Part shown: positions 58,423-64,000 of the stretch, piece after piece
Position numbering within the stretch: position 1 is the first letter of the stretch
How the letters are laid out: every line of letters starts with the position of its first letter
NCBI GenBank assembly: GCA_009777795.1
Contig: WRLC01000003.1
Span: 52,579-116,578 of the forward strand
DNA from: Candidatus Saccharimonadota bacterium
Lineage (GTDB): Bacteria > Patescibacteriota > Saccharimonadia > Saccharimonadales > Saccharimonadaceae
Direction: 5' to 3'
DNA: 64,000 nt
Notes under the pieces: model-generated
The model's input: only the letters and a program-made list of their open reading frames with translations
Databases searched by the model: none
What the model was told of the DNA's origin: nothing
Program-made: the position numbers and the translations under genes

Positions 58423-59736
58423 CTACTCGTAGCGCAGGGCGTCAATAGGGTTCTGGCGGGCGGCGCGGCGGGCAGGTAGGGCGCCGGCCAAGAAGGCGAT
58501 GAACATAATTAAGACAACGATGCCGGCGATTTGAGGTGGGTTGAATTCGATGAGGGTGAAGCCGGGCAGGTTCGAGAGGAAGGTGTTGTTAGCAATGTTG
58601 TTGCCGACGGCGCGGGCGACTAGTGCGACAGCTATACCGACGACCGAGCCCCAGAAGCCGAGCATGATAGCTTCGGCGGAGAACATGAGGAAGATTTTGC
58701 CGTTGGACAAGCCCATGGCTTTCATGAGGCCGATTTCGCGGGTGCGTTCTTGGACAGCCATGAAGAGGGTGTTGATGATGCCGATGCTGGCGGCGAGCAG
58801 GGCGATGGCACCGAAGATGTTGAGGACCATCGAGATGGCGTCGAATATGGACATGACCATGCCGACTTGCTCGGCGATGGTCATGGCTTGGAAGCCAGCG
58901 TCGCGCATGGCGGTGCGGATGCGCTCGACCTCTTCGTCGCTAGCGTCTTCGGGGATTTCGACGACGGCAAACATGAAGCTGTTAGGGGCGCGGAATTGCT
59001 CGGGGATGTTGGAAAGCGCAAGCTCTTGGATGGCATCGGCGGCGGCAAAGTTGATGAAGCTGCGGCCCATGCTGACGACGCTGCGGTTTTGGACGCCGAC
59101 GACTTTGACTTCGAGATTTTTGATGGTTTCGGGGCCGGTGTCGGATGGTAGTTGATGGAGGGCGACGCCGAGCTCGACAGTTTGGCCGATGATGCTCTCG
59201 TCGGTAAAGCCGAGGGCTTCGGCATAGTCGGGCAGGATGATGATTTCGGGCATGTCGGAATCGTTATCGACGGTGCGGCCGGTTAGCATGTCGATGTGGA
59301 GGCGACTGGAGGGAAAGGTGTTAAGAGAGATGTCAAATCGTTTGCCGTTTTCGAGCGATTCGATGTATTTGGCGGAGACCATCGGCAGGCCAGTGGCACG
59401 TTCGACGCCGTCGATGTTGCGCAAAGTCTTGAGATCGGACTCGGTAATCATTTCAATCATTGGCGTGGCATTGGGGTCAAATTCGGTTGGGCCGCTGCTG
59501 CCGATGCCAATGGAAATGTCGGTGAGATTCTCGCTGGTTTTGAGGACCTCGAGGTAGCCGTTGCCGCCGACGTTATCGAGTTGTTTGTTGACATATTGGT
59601 TGACGCCGTAGTTGATGCCGCTGTTAAGAATAATCGTAAACGAGCCGACAAAAATGGCGATGATGGTCAAAATCGAGCGGATTTTGTTGCGGAAGAGGTT
59701 GGCGTTGGCCATGCGAAGAGTGTCAAAGATTTTCAT
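58423..59736 (-). CDS. MacB/FtsX-type ABC transporter permease
   Basis: 437 residues. Membrane segment near the N-terminus (about 20-42), a large extracellular MacB-type core domain (about 45-290), and three C-terminal membrane segments with the FtsX domain (about 310-437; GAIALLAASIGIINTLFMAVQ, TREIGLMKAMG, and ALPARRAARQNPIDALRYE at the end). The pattern fits exporters of peptides, lipids or antibiotics that work mechanically with an ABC ATPase. The ATPase gene lies directly upstream with a 4-nt overlap. Substrate unknown. Confidence 0.9.
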   Translation of the reverse strand: MKIFDTLRMANANLFRNKIRSILTIIAIFVGSFTIILNSGINYGVNQYVNKQLDNVGGNGYLEVLKTSENLTDISIGIGSSGPTEFDPNATPMIEMITESDLKTLRNIDGVERATGLPMVSAKYIESLENGKRFDISLNTFPSSRLHIDMLTGRTVDNDSDMPEIIILPDYAEALGFTDESIIGQTVELGVALHQLPSDTGPETIKNLEVKVVGVQNRSVVSMGRSFINFAAADAIQELALSNIPEQFRAPNSFMFAVVEIPEDASDEEVERIRTAMRDAGFQAMTIAEQVGMVMSIFDAISMVLNIFGAIALLAASIGIINTLFMAVQERTREIGLMKAMGLSNGKIFLMFSAEAIMLGFWGSVVGIAVALVARAVGNNIANNTFLSNLPGFTLIEFNPPQIAGIVVLIMFIAFLAGALPARRAARQNPIDALRYE

Positions 59737-60509
59737 TTTTTGCTCCTTTTGCCTGCTGGGCTGGTTTTTAATTCGACGCGTCCTTTGCCGTCTTGGCCGA
59801 CTTTCAGTTTGACTTCTTTTTTAGTGTCGCTGATGATTTCGCCGTCTTTGAGACTGATTTGGCGTTTGCATTTTTTAGCGATGTCTTCGTCGTGGGTGAC
59901 TACTATTAGAGTAATGCCCTTTTCTTTATTGAGGTCGAAGAGGATTTTCTCAATCATGGCGCCGGTTTGGCTGTCGAGGTTGCCGGTCGGTTCGTCGGCA
60001 AAGATGATGCTCGGGTTGTTGACGAGCGCCCGGGCGATGCAGAGGCGTTGTTTCTGACCGCCGGAGAGGTCGTTGGCCTTGTTTTTGGCTTTTTCTTGCA
60101 AATCGACGGCGCGGAGGGCTTCCATGGTGAGTTTTTTGCGCTTCCAAATACTGGTGCCAGCGATGCGTAGCGGCAGCATGACATTATTAAGCACGGTGTC
60201 GTTGGCGTTCATGAAAAATTGCTGGAAGACGAAGCCGAGCTCGCGGTTGCGAGTTTTGTTGAGGCGGCGGCTGTTTAGTTTGCCGATTTTGTCGCCGTTT
60301 AGATAGAGTTCGCCTTTGGTCGGCTTGTCGAGGAGGGCGAGGGTGTGCATGAGGGTGGACTTGCCGGAGCCGGACTTGCCGATGATGGCGACGCTTTCGC
60401 CTTGGGCGATTTGGAGATTGATGTTTTTGAGGGCGGTGAATTTCTCTTGGCGTTTTTTGCCGTAAATTTTGGTGATATTGCGAGCGTCGAGTACGAGCGG
60501 CTGGTTCAT
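59733..60509 (-). CDS. MacB/LolD-type ABC transporter ATPase
   Basis: 258 residues. Walker [14 protein letters not shown]-loop FVFQQFF, signature LSGGQKQRLCIARAL, Walker [13 protein letters not shown], then the switch His in VVTHDED. The C-terminal 30 residues form a Lys-rich tail. Powers the permease encoded next. Overlaps both ppa (4 nt) and the permease gene (4 nt), so the three are one translationally coupled operon. Confidence 0.93.
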   Translation of the reverse strand: MNQPLVLDARNITKIYGKKRQEKFTALKNINLQIAQGESVAIIGKSGSGKSTLMHTLALLDKPTKGELYLNGDKIGKLNSRRLNKTRNRELGFVFQQFFMNANDTVLNNVMLPLRIAGTSIWKRKKLTMEALRAVDLQEKAKNKANDLSGGQKQRLCIARALVNNPSIIFADEPTGNLDSQTGAMIEKILFDLNKEKGITLIVVTHDEDIAKKCKRQISLKDGEIISDTKKEVKLKVGQDGKGRVELKTSPAGKRSKK

Positions 60510-61039
60510 TTTGCTTGCTCGTTCCAGCGCGCGATGGCGTCTTTGATGACTTTTTTGGCTTCGTCGATGCCCTCGAAGCCTTTGACAATGGTGGTGTCGG
60601 GCTTTTTGAGGTCTTTATAGTGGCTGAAGTGGAAATTGATTTGCTCAATTAGTTTTGGTGGCAAGTCCTCGAAAGTTTCGTAGATATTACCGGTGCTGCG
60701 GTCGTCGGCGACAACAGCGATGATTTTGTCGTCGACTTCGCCGTCGTCCTCGAACTTCATGACGCCGAGGATTTTAGCAGTGGTAAAGGTGCCGCTGGCG
60801 AGCTGGAGCGGGGAAACGAGGAGGACGTCGAGTTCGTCGCCGTCTTCGTCGAGAGTTTGAGGGATGAAGCCGTAGTTGGTGGGCTTGGCGAAGATGTCGG
60901 GCTCAACGCGGTCAATCATGAAGAGCCCGAGGTCGCGGCGGAATTCGATTTTTTGGGTGCTGCCCATGGGGATCTCGACCACAACGGTAATCTCGCCGTT
61001 TTCGTAATCGCCGGTATCTAAAAGCTTGTTGAAATCCAT
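60506..61039 (-). CDS. ppa: Inorganic pyrophosphatase (family I)
   Basis: 177 residues, normal length. Hydrolyses PPi from biosynthetic reactions. The signature DEDGDELDVLLVSP holds the metal-binding aspartates; also IPMGSTQKIEFRR, KPTNYGFIPQT and INFHFSHYKDLK. AAAGGAG precedes the ATG, and TATAAT (61064-61069) lies on the minus strand further upstream, so this operon has a short leader. First gene of the operon with the ABC exporter. The divergent ftsE promoter is 12 nt away. Confidence 0.96.
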   Translation of the reverse strand: MDFNKLLDTGDYENGEITVVVEIPMGSTQKIEFRRDLGLFMIDRVEPDIFAKPTNYGFIPQTLDEDGDELDVLLVSPLQLASGTFTTAKILGVMKFEDDGEVDDKIIAVVADDRSTGNIYETFEDLPPKLIEQINFHFSHYKDLKKPDTTIVKGFEGIDEAKKVIKDAIARWNEQAK

Positions 61040-61063
61040 ATAATCTCCTTTTTTCTAGAAGCT

Positions 61064-61087
61064 ATTATATCATAGATGTGTTATAAT
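61064..61087. promoter_or_regulatory. Divergent -10 boxes for ppa and ftsE
   Basis: Minus strand TATAAT at 61064-61069 for ppa (with leader) and plus strand TATAAT at 61082-61087 for ftsE, 6 nt before ATG 61094 (leaderless). The two promoters must overlap in their -35 regions. Confidence 0.6.
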
Positions 61088-61093
61088 GTGTAT

Positions 61094-61780
61094 ATGATTG
61101 TATTAGAGCGCGTGACTAAGAGGTACGGCAAGGCTGATGAGACGCCGGCGCTAGATAATGTTGACCTAAATATTAACCCGCGTGAGATGGTGGTGATTGT
61201 GGGGTCGAGCGGTTCGGGCAAGTCGACGCTCTTAAAAATGATTACGCGCGAGGAGTTGCCGGACGAGGGTAAAATTACGGTCGGGGGGATAGATTACGAT
61301 ACGCTGGCGAAGAAGCATATCCCGCACTTGAGGCGGCGGATTGGGGTGGTGTTTCAGGATTTCAAGTTGTTGCCGGATAGGACGGTCTATGAAAATGTGG
61401 CTTTTGCGCTAGAGATTGCCGGGCACACCAATGCGGAGACGCAGAATATTGTGCCGCGGGTGTTGGATTTGGTCGGGTTGCTAGATAAAATGAATAAATT
61501 GCCGGCCCAGCTCTCGGGCGGGGAGAAGCAGCGGGTGGCGATTGCGCGGAGCGTGGCGCGGCAGCCGCGGATTTTGATTGCCGATGAGCCGACGGGGAAC
61601 TTGGACAATAAAAATACGTGGGAAATTGTCGATTTGGTGAAGAAAATTAACGATTTAGGGACAACGGTGCTGTTTACGACGCATAATTTGGAGATTGTGC
61701 ACCGGCTGAATGCGCGGACAGTGCGGATTGAGGATGGCAAAATTGTTGCCGATGTGCCGCGGGGAAAGGTGGTCAAATAG
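61094..61780 (+). CDS. ftsE: FtsE cell-division ABC ATPase
   Basis: 228 residues from ATG 61094 ([12 protein letters not shown]); an in-frame ATG at 61076 lies before the -10 box. Walker [15 protein letters not shown], signature [15 protein letters not shown], Walker [12 protein letters not shown] and [30 protein letters not shown] is typical of FtsE. With FtsX it controls peptidoglycan hydrolases at division. The stop is directly followed by the ftsX ATG. Confidence 0.95.
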   Translation: MIVLERVTKRYGKADETPALDNVDLNINPREMVVIVGSSGSGKSTLLKMITREELPDEGKITVGGIDYDTLAKKHIPHLRRRIGVVFQDFKLLPDRTVYENVAFALEIAGHTNAETQNIVPRVLDLVGLLDKMNKLPAQLSGGEKQRVAIARSVARQPRILIADEPTGNLDNKNTWEIVDLVKKINDLGTTVLFTTHNLEIVHRLNARTVRIEDGKIVADVPRGKVVK

Positions 61781-62785
61781 ATGGCAAAGACTAATAATAA
61801 AAAGGTGGAGGCGCGGCAGAATTTGAAGGCGCTGACGAAGACGGAGGCGCGGCCGATGTTGCAGTTGTCGCGGCAGGTGAAGTATGGGTTGAAGTCGTTT
61901 TTGCGTAATTCGTGGTTGTCGGTGGCGGCGACTTTTGTGATGATCATGGCGCTGACGATTGTGGTGGTGGCGCTGGTTAGCCGGGATATTTTGAACAATA
62001 CGTTAAACGATATTAAGGAAAATTTGACATTTTCGGTTTATTTGGAGCATGATTTGGGGCGCGAGCGGGTGGAGTTGGCGGCAAATCGGGTGCGGGAGCT
62101 GGAGAGCGTGCGTTGGGTTGGGTTGGTTTCGCCAGAGGAGGCGATGGAGCTCTACCGGGCGGACAACCATAACGACCAGTCGATGATTGACGCGTCGTTT
62201 GAGGCGACCAATCGCTTCCCGTGGATTATGCATATTAAAGTAGTCGATCCGGAGCAGACGGGTGAGGTGGAGACATTTATCCGGACGGATAGGAGCGTGG
62301 CGGATTTGCTGGCGACTGACCGGCCGCCGTCGTTTGAGGGCGAGAAGCGGGAGATTATCCAGAATATTGCGCGGACGACAAGCTTCGTGGAGAAGGTGGG
62401 GCTGGCGGCCAGTTTGCTGTTTGTTGGCGTGGCGGTTTTGATTGTCTTTAACACGATTCGGATGGCGATTTTCAACCGGCGAGAGGAGATTTATATGATG
62501 CGGCTGGTGGGGGCGTCGCATAGTTTCATCCGGGGGCCGTTTATTATTGAGGCGATGATTTATGGGACACTGGCGGCATTGGCAACTTCCCTGTTAGCGT
62601 TTTCGCTGTTTCGGGGGCTGCGGGCATACCTTGAGGATTATGGCGTGACCGTGGCGCCGACCTATGAGTTTGCGGCGGATTACTGGTGGGCGATGGCGCT
62701 GGGCTTGCTGCTACTAGGGGTGATGATTGGGGCGTTGGCGGCGCATTTGGCGGTGCGTAGATACTTGAAGTTGAACCCTCGGTAG
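61781..62785 (+). CDS. ftsX: FtsX cell-division permease
   Basis: 334 residues. Basic N-terminal tail, membrane segment 1 (about 43-66), extracellular loop (about 70-215; [31 protein letters not shown]), three further segments with [19 protein letters not shown] and [12 protein letters not shown] at the end, as in Gram-positive FtsX. Works with FtsE. No base lies between the ftsE stop and this ATG. The hydrolase it would activate is not in the window. Confidence 0.94.
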   Translation: MAKTNNKKVEARQNLKALTKTEARPMLQLSRQVKYGLKSFLRNSWLSVAATFVMIMALTIVVVALVSRDILNNTLNDIKENLTFSVYLEHDLGRERVELAANRVRELESVRWVGLVSPEEAMELYRADNHNDQSMIDASFEATNRFPWIMHIKVVDPEQTGEVETFIRTDRSVADLLATDRPPSFEGEKREIIQNIARTTSFVEKVGLAASLLFVGVAVLIVFNTIRMAIFNRREEIYMMRLVGASHSFIRGPFIIEAMIYGTLAALATSLLAFSLFRGLRAYLEDYGVTVAPTYEFAADYWWAMALGLLLLGVMIGALAAHLAVRRYLKLNPR

Positions 62786-62793
62786 TCGTAAAG

Positions 62794-62822
62794 TTGACTT
62801 TTTAAGGGAAGTGTGATATAAT
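62794..62822 (+). promoter_or_regulatory. Promoter of the degV gene
   Basis: TTGACT (62794-62799), 17 nt, TATAAT (62817-62822), then a leader of about 45 nt with AAAAGGAGG before ATG 62873. Confidence 0.75.
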
Positions 62823-62872
62823 GGGGAGGGTACCTGTGGGTTGAAATTTTACAGAAAAGGAGGAAAAATGAC

Positions 62873-63751
62873 ATGGCATTGCAAATCATCACAGACACCA
62901 GTTGCGACTTGACGTGGGCGAGACTAGATGAATTGAAAGTGAGGTGTTTGCCGCTGGGGCTGACAATCGCGGGTAGAAGCTACCCGGACGAAGAAGGTTA
63001 TCTGCCGGACGTAGATGAATTCTACGAGATGCAGGCGGAAAGTGGCGGCGCGACGGGGACGTCGGGGTTGACGGTTCCTGCGATTAAGGAAGCATTTGAA
63101 CAAGTCTTGCAGGCGGGCGACGATGTGTTGTATCTGGGAATTGTGCCGGATTTGTCGGCGGCGACGTGGAATAGTATGCATATTGCGTTGGCGGAACTGC
63201 GAGAGGAGTATCCGGAGCGGAGAATCGAGACGCCGAACACGCATTCGATTGCGCCGGGGCTGGGTTTGCTGCTGGAGCGGATGGTCGAACTAAGAGATAC
63301 GGGCGCCAAGATGGATTTGATGTTGAAGGAGCTAAGCTATTGGGTGGAGCGGACGGCGCATTGGTTTACGGTGGATAATTTTAATCAGTTGAAAAAGTCG
63401 GGCCGGGTGTCGAATATTGAGGCGGCTGTGGCGGGTTTGCTGCATATCAAGCCGGTGATGCGGCTGCCGCTGAATGGTAAGCTGGAATCGGTGGGCAAGG
63501 TGCGCGGCGAGAAGGCGATTATCCGGGAGCTGTCGGACATTGTGTATGACACACTTTACGAGGATGGCGGCAAGGTTTGGGTGTCGTACGGGGCGTCGAG
63601 CCAGCGGGAGCGGGCCGAGCAGTTGGCCGAGGCGATTCGCGAGAAACGCCCGGGCGCGCAAGTCTCGGCGTCGCAGCGAATTGGGCCGATTATCGGCGCA
63701 CATACCGGGCCGACGGTGTTGGCGGTGTTCTTCTTTTCGAAAAAGCGCTAA
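62873..63751 (+). CDS. DegV-family fatty-acid-binding protein
   Basis: 292 residues, normal length. Opening IITDTSCDLTWARL, then TGTSGLTVPAIKEAF, SAATWNSMHIA, a central FTVDNFNQLKKSGRVSN and ending IIGAHTGPTVLAVFF are DegV marks. DegV proteins bind a fatty acid and in some bacteria present it to a FakA kinase for phospholipid synthesis. FakA is not in the window. The ATG at 62873 is chosen because another ATG 5 bases earlier gives only a 14-codon frame. It ends at a strong terminator. Confidence 0.92.
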   Translation: MALQIITDTSCDLTWARLDELKVRCLPLGLTIAGRSYPDEEGYLPDVDEFYEMQAESGGATGTSGLTVPAIKEAFEQVLQAGDDVLYLGIVPDLSAATWNSMHIALAELREEYPERRIETPNTHSIAPGLGLLLERMVELRDTGAKMDLMLKELSYWVERTAHWFTVDNFNQLKKSGRVSNIEAAVAGLLHIKPVMRLPLNGKLESVGKVRGEKAIIRELSDIVYDTLYEDGGKVWVSYGASSQRERAEQLAEAIREKRPGAQVSASQRIGPIIGAHTGPTVLAVFFFSKKR

Positions 63752-63755
63752 GCGC

Positions 63756-63790
63756 AAAAACCAGTCAATATGAATATTGGCTGGTTTTTA
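63756..63790 (+). terminator. Terminator after degV
   Basis: AAAAACCAGTCAATAT pairs with ATATTGGCTGGTTTTT around a small loop, ending in a T run; A-run/T-run flanks suggest it works on both strands. Confidence 0.8.
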
Positions 63791-63792
63791 AA

Positions 63793-63825
63793 TTGACAAG
63801 TTATAATTACTTATGTTAATATAAT
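63793..63825 (+). promoter_or_regulatory. Probable promoter for the last gene
   Basis: TTGACA (63793-63798) with TAATAT (63817-63822, 18-nt spacer) or TATAAT (63820-63825, 21 nt) downstream. Confidence 0.5.
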
Positions 63826-63880
63826 AATATAGTAAGGATAAGGGCCAAAGCATGACAAGCATTAAAACACAAAAGATTAT

Positions 63881-63889
63881 GGGGGGGGG
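63881..63889 (+). repeat. G9 homopolymer before the last gene
   Basis: Nine G directly after an ATG-like AT. With ten G the upstream frame from ATG 63852 would join the frame of ATG 63896. Confidence 0.7.
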
Positions 63890-63895
63890 CATTCA

Positions 63896-64000
63896 ATGCC
63901 TAATCTCCGCTGCCTCATCCTCTCTCTCCTTAGCCTCACGCTGATCATCACCCTCGGCCTTCATCTATCCCCCCTCACCACCTACTCCATAGACACCGAC
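63896..64000 (+). CDS. N-terminus of a secreted protein, cut by the window end
   Basis: From ATG 63896: MPNLRCLILSLLSLTLIITL and 15 more residues, a signal peptide with hydrophobic core about 6-24. No good ribosome binding site lies just before this ATG. An upstream frame from ATG 63852 (MTSIKTQKIM, with AAGGATAAGGG some 10-20 nt ahead) would fuse to it if the G9 tract had one more G. The coding strand is C-rich, opposite to the G-rich + strand of nearly the whole window, as in the surface-gene fragment at 2-193. Probably another surface protein. Confidence 0.5.
   Translation, partial: MPNLRCLILSLLSLTLIITLGLHLSPLTTYSIDTD

Noticed and set aside
63852..64000. Replication terminus suggested by the skew change at the window end
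   Set aside because: Only about 100 bases show it, and surface-gene fragments elsewhere in the window show similar composition; too little to call.

Overview
The window looks like chromosomal DNA from a member of the Patescibacteria/CPR, most probably Candidatus Saccharibacteria (TM7). Reasons: genes are packed almost without gaps and many neighbours overlap; several universal enzymes are shortened (UvrC without its helix-hairpin-helix end, AlaRS without its C-terminal domain, MurE without its N-terminal domain); the envelope is Gram-positive-like (sortase, DUF916/WxL-interacting-like protein, FemX/MurM-like transferase, LicD) and there is no sign of an outer membrane. UGA is an ordinary stop, which argues against Gracilibacteria/Absconditabacteria. 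No biosynthetic pathway other than cell-wall synthesis is visible. The lineage is inference; the features listed are in the sequence.

Layout. 0-8 kb: the end of a surface protein, murJ, a short uvrC, a membrane FKBP, pheS-pheT. 8-17 kb: an aquaporin-like channel and a surface block (DUF916-like protein, a small secreted protein, a 1360-residue surface protein with a DUF308 partner), tRNA-Leu, sortase. 17-27 kb: a PEGA-domain protein, two small membrane proteins, a murD-murL fusion, eno, rpsP, murC-pgeF, a secreted transglutaminase-like protein. 26.6-29.5 kb: a three-gene cassette with two nuclease-fold proteins and a broken fourth reading frame, next to tRNA-Leu. 29.5-38 kb: two zinc-ribbon membrane proteins, a YhhQ-type transporter, a class A PBP, murE, femX, licD. 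37.8-44.8 kb: two paralogous VirB6/TrbL-like membrane proteins flanking an HTH-Fic protein. 44.9-54.9 kb: UvrD, YvcK, a membrane protein, tRNA-Ala and tRNA-Phe, RNase HI, a second large surface protein, alaS, an unknown small gene with an attenuator-like leader, an unusual tRNA-Gly, ruvC. 54.9-64 kb: dnaE, ppa with an ABC exporter, ftsEX, degV, and the start of another secreted protein.

Cell-wall synthesis is the main theme: precursor ligases MurC, MurD/MurL and MurE, PgeF editing, MurJ, PBP, FemX-type branching, FtsEX, sortase. The most unexpected item is the apparent fusion of MurD with a MurL-like PP-loop epimerase domain, suggesting that D-Glu is made in place on the precursor. A tRNA-Gly carries a paired change at tRNA positions 19 and 56, and could be a cell-wall-dedicated tRNA working with FemX.

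At least 21 genes have a -10 box 6-9 nt before the start codon (usually exactly 6), implying leaderless mRNAs for first genes of transcripts. Downstream operon genes and several surface-protein genes instead have leaders with AAGGAG-type ribosome binding sites. The + strand is visibly G-rich whichever strand is coding, so the window probably lies in one replication arm; the surface-gene fragments at both ends break this pattern. No stretch over 300 bases lacks a gene.
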